Made by a program: the position numbers and the translations under genes
Assembly: GCA_002351725.1 (NCBI GenBank)
Contig: DEHD01000024.1
Span: 577 to 44,262 of the forward strand
Reading direction: 5' to 3'
Origin: Prevotella sp. UBA2809
GTDB lineage: Bacteria > Bacteroidota > Bacteroidia > Bacteroidales > Bacteroidaceae
Length of the DNA: 43,686 bases
The notes under the pieces: model-generated
The model's database searches: none
Seen by the model: only the letters and a program-made list of their open reading frames with translations
What the model was told of the DNA's origin: nothing
Shown here: positions 8,300-15,631 of the stretch, in pieces
How positions within the stretch are numbered: the first letter of the stretch is position 1
Layout: each line of letters starts with the position of its first letter

Positions 8300-9006
8300 T
8301 TCGCTGTTTAGCTATTGACGATGAGCCATTGGCTCTGCAGCAGATTGCTGCATATATTAACAAGGTGCCATTCCTGGAGTTGGCAGCTCAGTGTCAGAGT
8401 GCCCTGGAAGCACGTCAGTTTCTTTCTGATGACAGGGTTGACGCAATATTCTGCGACATAAACATGCCCGACCTAAACGGTATGGACTTCGTCAAGTCGC
8501 TTACAGCGCCACCACTCGTAGTATTCACCACAGCATATTCGGAGTATGCCATTGAGGGATTCAAAGTAAACGCTGTTGACTATCTGCTGAAGCCTTTCGG
8601 TATGCAGGAGTTTATGCGTGCAGCTAACAGACTGCAGGAAAGGCTATCGGTTCCAGCCTCAGCCCCTGCTGAGACTGACGACACATTATTCCTCAAAACC
8701 GACTATCGTATCGTCAAAGTCAATATCCCTGACATCAGATATGTAGAGGCTATGAGCGAATATCTTAAGGTGTGGATTGAAGGCGAGGCGAAACCTATTA
8801 TCACCCTGCTTTCGATGAAAAAAATGGAAGAGCGACTGCCCGACAATTTTATGCGTATCCATCGCTCTTACATTATAAACCTCGATAAGATTCAAGAGGT
8901 AAACAAGAACCGTGTGATAATGGATGCCGACACATACCTGCCTATAGGCGACCTTTATAAAGAAGCCTTCCAGGCATACCTCGACAAGAAGTTCTTAGGC
9001 AAGTAA
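8296..9006 (+). CDS. LytTR-family response regulator
   Basis: A 236-residue protein with an N-terminal receiver domain (acidic pocket D8-D9, phospho-acceptor D54 in FCDINMPDLNG, TTAYSEYAIEGF, and the Lys of DYLLKPFG near 104) and a C-terminal LytTR DNA-binding domain (residues ~135-232: IRYVEAMSEYLKVWIEG, RIHRSYIINLDKI). The start overlaps the kinase stop (ATGA), so the two are co-translated. LytTR regulators bind paired direct repeats at promoters; likely targets here are the envelope operons upstream, by inference from position. It converges on the Gfo/Idh gene with only 3 bases between the stops. Confidence 0.93.
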   Translation: MIRCLAIDDEPLALQQIAAYINKVPFLELAAQCQSALEARQFLSDDRVDAIFCDINMPDLNGMDFVKSLTAPPLVVFTTAYSEYAIEGFKVNAVDYLLKPFGMQEFMRAANRLQERLSVPASAPAETDDTLFLKTDYRIVKVNIPDIRYVEAMSEYLKVWIEGEAKPIITLLSMKKMEERLPDNFMRIHRSYIINLDKIQEVNKNRVIMDADTYLPIGDLYKEAFQAYLDKKFLGK

Positions 9007-9009
9007 AAG

Positions 9010-10008
9010 TCAGTCCATAGGAAAGTGTACGCCCATCTTGCGGCGCAATCCATCCATCATATCCATTATATAGAGAGTCTCGTCAAGAGGCATCTCGTCA
9101 ACTTCAAGTTTTCCTGCCAGCAGAGCCTCACGGCAGGCTAAGAACTCGTATTCGTAGCCTGTTATCTGCTTGGGCACCTTGATTGTCTCGATATAAGTAC
9201 GATCAGGTCCGTTAACTGTTACCGTCTGTGGATTGTTGATATTGTCGATAATCAGATTTCCCTCGGTACCGGCAATAACGCCTATATTATCGCCTACACA
9301 TGATGCGCTCGACTGGAGGTTGCACAGCAGTTTATCACCAGCCACATTATCAAGAATCAGTGTCATGGCGTTAGTGATATCCATACCAGTATCCGACTTT
9401 ACGCAGTTGCAGTCGATACTCAAAATGGGCTGAGGGAAGAACATACGCACAAAGTTAAGTGCATAAACGCCCAAATCGAGAAGTGCACCGCCGCAAAGTT
9501 CCGGCAGCATGATACGAGGCTTATTACCCATGGAATAGCCAAGTGTGGCAGTAACCAATCGCGGATTGCCTATTCTGCCGCTGCTAATCAGATTGCGCAC
9601 TGTAGCAACAATAGGCTGATAGCGAGTCCACACAGCCTCAGCCAGGAACACTCTGCGCTGGCGTGCAAGGTCGACAATCTCTTTTGCCTCGCGGAGATTT
9701 GCCATAAACGCCTTCTCTACCAAGCATGGTTTGTCGGCCAGCAATGCCTGTTTAGTAACATCGTAGTGATGAGAGTGCGGCGTGGCAATATACACCAAGT
9801 CAACATCCTTATCAGCTATCAATTCCTGGTACGATCCATATGCCTTGGGCATGTTCCACTGCCTGGCAAATTCATCTGCCTTCTGCTTTGAACGTGAACC
9901 AATGGCATAACATTCACAGTTATCAAGTCCGTTTAGTGTGATGGCAGCCTTTTCAGCTATCCAACCAGCGCCGACGATACCTACGCGCATGATTTTGTCT
10001 TCTTTCAT
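9010..10008 (-). CDS. Gfo/Idh/MocA-family oxidoreductase
   Basis: A 332-residue NAD(P)-dependent sugar or cyclitol dehydrogenase-type enzyme. The N-terminal Rossmann motif VGIVGAGWIAEKAA begins near residue 8, DLVYIATPHSHHYD follows near 70, and the catalytic EK motif is PCLVEKAFMAN near 98. The C-terminal half has the usual beta-sheet domain (GGALLDLGVYALNFV). A start at the internal ATG (MRVGIVGAG, 9990) is also possible. The substrate is not evident. It is divergent from msrA across a short region with a palindrome. Confidence 0.88.
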   Translation of the reverse strand: MKEDKIMRVGIVGAGWIAEKAAITLNGLDNCECYAIGSRSKQKADEFARQWNMPKAYGSYQELIADKDVDLVYIATPHSHHYDVTKQALLADKPCLVEKAFMANLREAKEIVDLARQRRVFLAEAVWTRYQPIVATVRNLISSGRIGNPRLVTATLGYSMGNKPRIMLPELCGGALLDLGVYALNFVRMFFPQPILSIDCNCVKSDTGMDITNAMTLILDNVAGDKLLCNLQSSASCVGDNIGVIAGTEGNLIIDNINNPQTVTVNGPDRTYIETIKVPKQITGYEYEFLACREALLAGKLEVDEMPLDETLYIMDMMDGLRRKMGVHFPMD

Positions 10009-10033
10009 TGAAACTTATGTTAATTATCGGTAC

Positions 10034-10071
10034 AAATATAGCTAAATATCGCGGATATTGTATATCTTTGC
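10034..10071. promoter_or_regulatory. Divergent promoters with central palindrome (Gfo/Idh and msrA)
   Basis: The leftward -7 box TATATTTG reads from 10041 to 10034; the rightward box TATCTTTG is at 10064-10071. Between them lies a perfect interrupted palindrome, AATATC-GCG-GATATT (10046-10060), placed where one bound protein could touch both promoters. Confidence 0.6.
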
Positions 10072-10122
10072 CGACGCTTTTAATAAGTTTTATAAAACCA
10101 AACTAGTAGAAAGGTTACAAAT

Positions 10123-10635
10123 ATGACAAAAGAGATTTATTTTGCTGGAGGTTGTTTCTGGGGAACAGAGCACTTCTTCAAGCAGATAGAAGGTGTACTT
10201 GAGACTGAGGTAGGATTTGCCAACGGACATACCGAGAACCCTACATATAAAGAGGTTTACACAGATCAGACTGGCTTTGCCGAGACCGTATATGTAAAAT
10301 ACGATCCTGATGTGGTGAGCTTAGAGTTCTTGCTCAACATGTTCTTCAAAGCCATCGACCCTACCAGTCTTAACAAGCAGGGAGAAGACGAAGGTACACG
10401 CTATCGCACAGGTGTTTACTATACTAACGATGACGACCTGGCAGTAATAGAGAAGGTATTTTCTCAGGAACAGCAGAACCATCAGCAGCCTTTGGCTGTA
10501 GAAAAGCTGCCTCTGCAGAATTACTATTCGGCCGAAGAGTATCATCAGGACTATCTCGACAAAAACCCTACAGGCTATTGCCACCTACCCGTAGCACTGT
10601 TTGAGTTTGCACGTCAGGCTAAAGAGAAGAAATAA
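10123..10635 (+). CDS. msrA: Peptide-methionine (S)-S-oxide reductase
   Basis: A 170-residue cytoplasmic enzyme that reduces methionine-S-sulfoxide in proteins and free form. The active site FAGGCFWGTEHFF places the catalytic Cys at residue 11. Other family blocks are EVGFANGHTENPTYKEVYTDQTGFAETV, DPTSLNKQGEDEGTRYRTGVYY and NYYSAEEYHQDYLDKNPTGYCH. The length is typical for a stand-alone MsrA, and the CH near the end may supply a recycling Cys. It forms a two-gene operon with the GNAT gene 7 bases downstream. A role in oxidative damage repair fits the nearby peroxide-stress genes. Confidence 0.97.
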   Translation: MTKEIYFAGGCFWGTEHFFKQIEGVLETEVGFANGHTENPTYKEVYTDQTGFAETVYVKYDPDVVSLEFLLNMFFKAIDPTSLNKQGEDEGTRYRTGVYYTNDDDLAVIEKVFSQEQQNHQQPLAVEKLPLQNYYSAEEYHQDYLDKNPTGYCHLPVALFEFARQAKEKK

Positions 10636-10642
10636 TCAGCTT

Positions 10643-11134
10643 ATGACTATCAGAGAAGCAAAGCCAGCCGATATAGCAGATATAATGTTTGTGATGGAAG
10701 CCGCGAAAGGTATAATGCGTGCTTCAGGCAACATGCACCAGTGGGCCGATGGCTACCCGTCAGAGGATGCCATAACAGCCGACATGGAGAAGAAAGGCGG
10801 CTTTGTTATCGAAGATGCCAATAAGGTAGTAGGCTATTTCGCTTTTCTGGCCTCACCCGAGCCTACATACTCAAAGATATATAAAGGACAATGGGTGGAC
10901 GACGTGCAATCATACCACGTTGTCCACCGCATTGCCAGTTATCCGGATGTACATGGCATCTTCAGTGCCATCATGGATTTCTGTTTCTCTCGCGATACCA
11001 ATATCCGTATCGACACCCATCGCGACAATAAGATTATGCAGCACAATCTGCTAAAGCACAACTTTACCTATTGCGGCATAATCTATCTGTTATCCGGTGA
11101 CGAGCGGTTAGCTTATCAGAGAATAATCAAATAA
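10643..11134 (+). CDS. GNAT-family N-acetyltransferase
   Basis: A 163-residue protein from MTIREAKPADIADIMFVMEA, a classic GNAT beta1-alpha1 start. Later blocks are KVVGYFAFLASPEPTYS (beta strands 2-4), YHVVHRIASYPDVHGIFSAIMDFC (the acetyl-CoA-binding region, somewhat degenerate) and IRIDTHRDNKIMQHNLLKHNFTYCG (the C-terminal signature of this subgroup). It probably acetylates an amine on a small molecule or protein; the substrate is unknown. Upstream in-frame starts would overlap msrA and lack family similarity, so the ATG at 10643 was chosen. Its stop touches the stop of the convergent GH43 gene. Confidence 0.88.
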   Translation: MTIREAKPADIADIMFVMEAAKGIMRASGNMHQWADGYPSEDAITADMEKKGGFVIEDANKVVGYFAFLASPEPTYSKIYKGQWVDDVQSYHVVHRIASYPDVHGIFSAIMDFCFSRDTNIRIDTHRDNKIMQHNLLKHNFTYCGIIYLLSGDERLAYQRIIK

Positions 11135-12109
11135 TTACTTACCGAATGCCTTGAGCAGGCGTTCTTTCTCGGCCTTGGTAATAGGGATTATTGTGCCATG
11201 ACGTGGGGTGAACTTGCCCTTAGTCTCGGTGTTCTGAACGAACTGGAAAGTCTTCAGGTCTTCTGAACGACAGAACTGATAGTGATTATTGCTGTAGCAG
11301 TCGTACATAATAATCCAGCTCTTGCCATCGATAGCCTTACAAACGCCAACACCCTCTACAGCCTCCTTTGTCTGTTCTACATTACCATCAAGCATCTGCC
11401 ACTTATCGGTGAGACGCTTAGCCACAGCCTGGTATATGCCACGACCTGACTCCTGTTTGTAGAAGAGGTGATACATCTTGTCGGCCTTATTCCATACAAT
11501 GTCGCCATCGATAGTGGCATTACCAGCATCGAACAGCCACTTTGGTTCGCCCTCAAGATCGGTAAAATCCTTGTTGGCATACTGATAGTAAATCTTATCG
11601 TACGAGTCGGGATCGCTGGTGCGCAGCGAGTAGAACACCATATACTTGCCTGCCTGATGATCGTAAATAGTCTCAGGAGCCCACACACGGATAACGTTCT
11701 TCCAAGTTTTGGTGTAACGTGTAGGGAAGTTAACCGTAGAATGCTGCCAGTGGATAAGGTCGGTAGACTTCAGCATAACCATACCACGATTGCTGGCCCA
11801 ACCAAGCGACGAGCGCATGTCGGTAGCCACCATATAGAAAGTCTTACCATCTTCGCAGCGCAGTATGTGTGGATCACGTATACACTGTGTCAAGGCAATG
11901 GTATCGCTCTCGATTACTGGTGCGCCACCATTAAGCGGAGTGTAGTTGTAGCCGTCGTCGCTAATGGCATAGCATATCTGCTCATCCTCAGGTGCATTAC
12001 TATTGAAGTAAGTAAAAAGATAGGCCACCATCTCATCGCGAGCAGCACTGGCCGATGTCACTGTAAAGACCGCCATAAAGGCAGCCAAAATAAACTTGAT
12101 TTTAATCAT
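11135..12109 (-). CDS. Secreted glycoside hydrolase family 43-like protein
   Basis: A 324-residue protein with signal peptide MIKIKFILAAFMAVFTVTSASA. The five-bladed beta-propeller pattern of GH43 is visible: YAISDDGYNYTPL, RDPHILRCEDGKTFYMVATD, KSTDLIHW, VWAPETIYD, GDIVWNKADKMYHLFYK, VEGVGVCK and PRHGTIIPI. The Asp of RDPHI, the WAPE block and the Glu of EGVG occupy the positions expected for the family's acidic catalytic residues. GH43 enzymes mostly cleave arabinose or xylose linkages in plant polysaccharides. It is a single gene, not near a SusCD pair. A -7 box lies 31 bases upstream of its ATG. Confidence 0.85.
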   Translation of the reverse strand: MIKIKFILAAFMAVFTVTSASAARDEMVAYLFTYFNSNAPEDEQICYAISDDGYNYTPLNGGAPVIESDTIALTQCIRDPHILRCEDGKTFYMVATDMRSSLGWASNRGMVMLKSTDLIHWQHSTVNFPTRYTKTWKNVIRVWAPETIYDHQAGKYMVFYSLRTSDPDSYDKIYYQYANKDFTDLEGEPKWLFDAGNATIDGDIVWNKADKMYHLFYKQESGRGIYQAVAKRLTDKWQMLDGNVEQTKEAVEGVGVCKAIDGKSWIIMYDCYSNNHYQFCRSEDLKTFQFVQNTETKGKFTPRHGTIIPITKAEKERLLKAFGK

Positions 12110-12139
12110 ATAAAATTGTCTTAGTTACAAATTCCGCTG

Positions 12140-12147
12140 CAAATATA
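12140..12147 (-). promoter_or_regulatory. -7 box of the GH43 gene
   Basis: TATATTTG on the minus strand, about 31 bases before the ATG, matches TAnnTTTG. Confidence 0.65.
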
Positions 12148-12191
12148 GTATTTTTTCCGAATATAACAGCCAATTGGTTTAAAAACAACGC

Positions 12192-12221
12192 AAAAAAAAT
12201 GACCTTAAGGTTTTCTTAAGG
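12192..12221 (-). terminator. Terminator of the ohrR-ferredoxin operon
   Basis: On the minus strand CCTTAAG (12221-12215), a 5-base loop and CTTAAGG (12209-12203) form a stem followed by TCATTTTTTTT. The stem encodes the last codons of the 4Fe-4S protein. Confidence 0.8.
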
Positions 12222-12891
12222 CCATTATCTTCGTAGGACATGCTAACGTGCATTTGCCACATTTGATGCAATCCGGATGCATGTAGCCTGCTTCTTGTCC
12301 TCGACTGTCGTACGGCGTAAGCTGCATCGGACATACGCGTGCGCAGCTCTTACACTTCATCTGGCATGCACTCGACACATGAATGTTAGTAAAGCCACTT
12401 GGCACTGGGGCAGTCTTAGGTGCCACCCAGCGACTTATTGTTCCCATGGGGCAGAACGAACACCATGTGCGCGGTGCATAGATAAAGCTCAGCACTACAC
12501 CAACCACAGTAGTCATTACAATAATACGCCAGAATACCCTGCCTACATCAGACCAGCTCTCAACGAAAGCCAACTGAATTCCAAACATGCTGAAGATGAA
12601 CAGCACCATGAACAGGCGGAATCCGAATGTACGTACAAACTCAGGGATTGGACGGTGGGGCGAATATTTAGACAGTAACCTGTCGTACATATTGCCACGC
12701 GGACATACATTGCCGCACCACCAGCGTCCCTTTTTGATACTTGTAACCACTGGACCAATCATGCATATCAATGCCAGCAATCCTATAATAGGATAGAACC
12801 AACCAACAATGATATAGGCAATGATGATCCAGTAAAGAGGCAAGCCCTTGGTTGCAAAGTGCCTATGAAATCGTTTTTGTGTCATTTGCAT
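12205..12891 (-). CDS. Membrane-bound 4Fe-4S ferredoxin-type protein (NapH-like)
   Basis: A 228-residue protein (or 226 from the second ATG at 12885). Hydrophobic segments lie near residues 18-50, 88-110 and 122-140. There are two CxxxCP motifs on the membrane part (CGNVCPRG and CSFCPMGT) and a C-terminal double ferredoxin domain (CQMKCKSCARVCPM and CIKCGKCTLACP). This matches the NapH/CcoG/RdxH group of membrane electron-transfer proteins. The partner and electron donor are unknown. It lies 5 bases after the OhrR-type regulator in the same direction, so its expression should respond to organic peroxide, which is unusual for an oxygen-sensitive Fe-S protein. Confidence 0.85.
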   Translation of the reverse strand: MQMTQKRFHRHFATKGLPLYWIIIAYIIVGWFYPIIGLLALICMIGPVVTSIKKGRWWCGNVCPRGNMYDRLLSKYSPHRPIPEFVRTFGFRLFMVLFIFSMFGIQLAFVESWSDVGRVFWRIIVMTTVVGVVLSFIYAPRTWCSFCPMGTISRWVAPKTAPVPSGFTNIHVSSACQMKCKSCARVCPMQLTPYDSRGQEAGYMHPDCIKCGKCTLACPTKIMALRKP

Positions 12892-12896
12892 AATTA

Positions 12897-13340
12897 TTAT
12901 TTTTTTATTAATGTGTTGATTATCGTATCTAACTCGCCTGCAAACTTAACATAGTCATCAAGTTTGAACGGACAGGAACTAAGCTCCTTACCCATGCCTG
13001 CAGGTATTATTGAATAAGCCTCTTCCTCCATCGCCTTACCCTTTTCTGTAAGCGATACTATCTGCTGACGCTTGTCTTCCTTGCCGCGCTTGCGTACCAC
13101 TATACCCTGCTTCTCCATTCGTTGCAGAAGCGGTGTCACCGTGTTAGTCTCCAGCACCAGTCGGTGGGCAATATCGTTCACCGGCTGTGCATCCTGCTCC
13201 CATAGCACCATAAGCACCAGATACTGAGGATAGGTTATACCCAACTGGTTCAGCAATGGTGTGTAAGCCTGCTGAATGAGTCGCGCTGCCGTGTACAAAC
13301 GGAAGCATATCTGATTGTCTAATCGCAATTCTTCGTGCAT
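12897..13340 (-). CDS. OhrR-type MarR-family peroxide-sensing repressor
   Basis: A 147-residue winged-helix MarR protein. The N-terminus LDNQICFRLYTAARLIQQAY carries Cys12 in the place of the reactive Cys of OhrR proteins, and TYPQYLVLMVLWEQ supplies the conserved Tyr pair region that contacts it. The recognition helix region is LVLETNTVTPLLQRMEKQGI and the wing KRGKEDKRQQIVSLTEKG. A second Cys at 123 (SSCPF) resembles the resolving Cys of two-Cys OhrR proteins. Oxidation of Cys12 by organic hydroperoxides should release it from DNA. Its own promoter carries two palindromes that recur upstream of the glutathione peroxidase gene, so it is probably autoregulated and controls that gene too. Confidence 0.88.
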   Translation of the reverse strand: MHEELRLDNQICFRLYTAARLIQQAYTPLLNQLGITYPQYLVLMVLWEQDAQPVNDIAHRLVLETNTVTPLLQRMEKQGIVVRKRGKEDKRQQIVSLTEKGKAMEEEAYSIIPAGMGKELSSCPFKLDDYVKFAGELDTIINTLIKK

Positions 13341-13355
13341 AATCGTATCGTTTAT

Positions 13356-13403
13356 ATCGTTTGCGATGCAAAGGTAATAAGAATATTTTATATCGCAAGC
13401 GAT
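13356..13403 (-). promoter_or_regulatory. Promoter and twin OhrR-type operators of ohrR
   Basis: The minus-strand -7 box TACCTTTG (13376-13369) lies between two palindromes: ATCGCTTGCGAT (13403-13392), around the -33 region, and ATCGCAAACGAT (13367-13356), across the expected start of transcription. Their starts are 36 bp apart. Both palindromes and flanks recur upstream of the glutathione peroxidase gene. Confidence 0.85.
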
Positions 13404-13425
13404 TTATACGAAAAATTATGCTTGT

Positions 13426-14187
13426 TTAACTATTCACTCCATGACCGAACAAAGCGAAATCACCTTTAAGTGGGTCATCCGGGAATATGGTTGCAAGGAC
13501 AGCCGACAGTTTGCGGGCAGCCGTCATCGACGCGGTCTTGCTGGTTATCAGGCCCAATCGCTCTGACTGCTGCAGAACGTGTGTATCAAGCGGAATTATC
13601 AGTGAGCGGCGATCGATGAAGTCAGCCCACAAGCCGAGGTCTACAGGCGAGTTGGTCCGCACCATCCAACGCAGGAACATACATACACGCTTACAAGCCG
13701 ATGTAGTGTCTTTGGGAATAATCACACTAATGCCGCGACTCCCAAAATATCGGCAGATGGCATCAACGGCACCTAAAGTATCGTTGGCCTCGCCACGCAC
13801 ATAGTCGCCCAGCGTGCCATATTCATTAAGCAGTTGCTGATAGGTAGACAGGAAACGATACATAGTGTCACACGTGTACAAGCGATAAAAGCAGCTCTTG
13901 TCACCCTGATGCAGGTGGTCGGCATATCTACCATCTCTAACCCAGCCATCTACATCACCCTGAGCCCAATCAAGTATCAGCTGTATCTTCTTCATGAACT
14001 GCTGGCGACTGCCATAGCTCAGACTGGCCGCGATAAAAGCCATTGCCTCCTGATTCTTGGCACCACTAACCTGATGCATAAACCAAGAGGGATCGCCGTT
14101 AATGAAATCAGCAGTCTCGTACTTCTCAGCATACTGTATAAGAAGTTCGCGCGTACTTATATTAATAGTAATATCAGCCATCATCAT
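13426..14187 (-). CDS. TIGR02757 family (DUF2400) protein
   Basis: A 253-residue cytoplasmic protein; the first three codons are ATG, so the exact start is uncertain. It shows the TIGR02757 blocks: NGDPSWFMHQVSGAKNQEAMAFIAASLSYGSR near the N-terminus, CKRVCMFLRWMVR in the middle, LIIPLDTHVLQQSERLGL, and the C-terminal DPLKGDFALFGHGV. The helical arrangement with LDTH and a late GHG recalls the HhH-GPD DNA glycosylase fold, but the activity is unknown. It is a single gene, divergent from the STAS-kinase gene, with its own -7 box. Confidence 0.9.
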   Translation of the reverse strand: MMMADITINISTRELLIQYAEKYETADFINGDPSWFMHQVSGAKNQEAMAFIAASLSYGSRQQFMKKIQLILDWAQGDVDGWVRDGRYADHLHQGDKSCFYRLYTCDTMYRFLSTYQQLLNEYGTLGDYVRGEANDTLGAVDAICRYFGSRGISVIIPKDTTSACKRVCMFLRWMVRTNSPVDLGLWADFIDRRSLIIPLDTHVLQQSERLGLITSKTASMTAARKLSAVLATIFPDDPLKGDFALFGHGVNS

Positions 14188-14200
14188 CCTATTTTAGTGG

Positions 14201-14208
14201 CAAAGATA
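14201..14208 (-). promoter_or_regulatory. -7 box of the TIGR02757 gene
   Basis: TATCTTTG on the minus strand, 14-21 bases before the ATG cluster at 14187. Confidence 0.65.
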
Positions 14209-14250
14209 TAAAAATATCCACATTTGTACAACACTATTCAAAAAAAATCG

Positions 14251-14258
14251 TATATTTG
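14251..14258 (+). promoter_or_regulatory. -7 box of the STAS-kinase gene
   Basis: TATATTTG, 19 bases before the ATG at 14277, matches TAnnTTTG. Confidence 0.7.
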
Positions 14259-14276
14259 CAACAAAAACTATAGCTT

Positions 14277-15470
14277 ATGACAATCCAATTTACTAACAAC
14301 AACGGAGATGCCACGATTACTTTATGTGGAAGACTAGACACATCGGTATCAACCGAGATAAAATCTGAAATAGATAAGAATCTGGCAACCGCAGGAAACA
14401 TCAACAGTCTTACAATGGATGCCGAGGGATTGGAGTATATCTCAAGTTCTGGTCTCAGAATTCTGCTTGTTTTGGCAAAGAGTTATAAGAACTTCAAAGT
14501 TGTAAATGTTAATCCCGATGTTTATGACGTGCTTAGTATGACCGGCTTTAACAAGATTATTAAGGTAGAGCGCGCCCTGCGCCAACTTAGTATCGACGGA
14601 TGCGAGCAGATAGGTGTAGGCGGTGTGGGCACAGTCTACAGGCTTGATGGCGATACTATCATAAAAGTGTTCAGAGAAGGTACGACGATTGACGAGGTCC
14701 GTAAAGAAATCACCATGTCGAAGGAGGCCTTTGTTATGGGCACGCCAACAGCTATATCGTTCGATATAGTAAAGGTAGGCTCGCAGTACGGATTAGTATA
14801 CGAGTTGCTGAATGCTGAGACACTTAGTTCCTGCATCAAGCGTTCCCCTGAACGAATCGACGAGTATGCACGCCAATATGCCAACCTCTTCCGCCAACTG
14901 CATTCCATTGAGGTGCCTGCTGACAGTAATGTGCCCAATGCCATCGACCACGAGCGCCAGCAGATTCTGCATATACGCCGATATTTTCCACAAGAGAGCA
15001 TCGACCTGCTGCTTCAGATTTTAGACACTATACCTACAGGCAACCGTTTGTTGCATTTAGACCTTCAGGTAAAGAACACGATGATGCAGGACAACGAACT
15101 GATGCTGATTGATATGGGCGAAATGGGTTATGGGCACCCTGTACTTGACCTTGGTCACGCCTATTCATCCATGGTATTGTTAATAGGTAATTACGATGCC
15201 ATAGTAGGAATCCCCCGTGAGTTGGGTAAAAAGTTTTGGGATCTCGCCATCAATTATTACTTCGAAGGACTACCTGCCGATGTGATAGAACAACGAAAAG
15301 CACAGATTGATGTTGTAGGCCGCATCCGAAATTTCAGTTGGTTGGCTCTTAGCGACTCATTCCCAGAGAGTGTGATAAAGCAGTGCCAGGAACTCTTCGA
15401 CCAGCGTATAACTGCCCGCCGAGACTATATTCTTGACGTATGTAAGACATTTAAAGACTGGACTTTATAA
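14277..15470 (+). CDS. STAS domain fused to an APH-like kinase
   Basis: A 397-residue cytoplasmic fusion. Residues 1-100 are a STAS (anti-sigma factor antagonist) domain: ITLCGRLDTSVSTEI and AEGLEYISSSGLRILLVLAK, where Ser57 aligns with the phosphorylated Ser of SpoIIAA, although the preceding Asp is Ser here. Residues ~108-397 are an aminoglycoside-phosphotransferase-type kinase: Gly loop IGVGGVGTVYRL, Lys in DTIIKVFRE, catalytic loop LLHLDLQVKNTMM with Asp262 and the paired Asn, and metal motif LIDMGEMG. It resembles the TIGR02172 phosphotransferase group described from Fibrobacter. It may phosphorylate a small metabolite or protein under control of its own STAS domain. No neighbouring anti-sigma kinase is seen. 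It is monocistronic. Confidence 0.85.
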   Translation: MTIQFTNNNGDATITLCGRLDTSVSTEIKSEIDKNLATAGNINSLTMDAEGLEYISSSGLRILLVLAKSYKNFKVVNVNPDVYDVLSMTGFNKIIKVERALRQLSIDGCEQIGVGGVGTVYRLDGDTIIKVFREGTTIDEVRKEITMSKEAFVMGTPTAISFDIVKVGSQYGLVYELLNAETLSSCIKRSPERIDEYARQYANLFRQLHSIEVPADSNVPNAIDHERQQILHIRRYFPQESIDLLLQILDTIPTGNRLLHLDLQVKNTMMQDNELMLIDMGEMGYGHPVLDLGHAYSSMVLLIGNYDAIVGIPRELGKKFWDLAINYYFEGLPADVIEQRKAQIDVVGRIRNFSWLALSDSFPESVIKQCQELFDQRITARRDYILDVCKTFKDWTL

Positions 15471-15521
15471 TAAGTATATCGCACGCGACGTATTGTTAAA
15501 CTAACTTAATATTTAGCATTA

Positions 15522-15569
15522 ATCGCTTGCGATATAAATTATTATCCTTACCTTTGCATCGCAAACGAT
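15522..15569 (+). promoter_or_regulatory. Promoter and twin OhrR-type operators of the peroxidase gene
   Basis: Palindromes ATCGCTTGCGAT (15522-15533) and ATCGCAAACGAT (15558-15569) flank the -7 box TACCTTTG (15549-15556). Spacing (36 bp) and flanks match the ohrR promoter: AATCGCTTGCGATATAAA is identical, as is TTACCTTTG followed by CATCGCAAACGATATA. A degenerate third copy, ATCGCACGCGAC, lies at 15478-15489. The downstream site covers the transcription start, which indicates repression. Confidence 0.87.
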
Positions 15570-15578
15570 ATATTTAGA

Positions 15579-15595
15579 GTCCCTTGATAAGGGAC
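15579..15595 (+). other. 5' leader hairpin of the peroxidase mRNA
   Basis: GTCCCTT-GAT-AAGGGAC is a perfect 7-bp stem in the leader, about 37 bases before the ATG. It has no T run, so it is more likely an mRNA-stabilising hairpin than a terminator. Confidence 0.5.
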
Positions 15596-15631
15596 GGCTA
15601 TAATGCAGGGATTAATTAAAATAAAAAAAAT

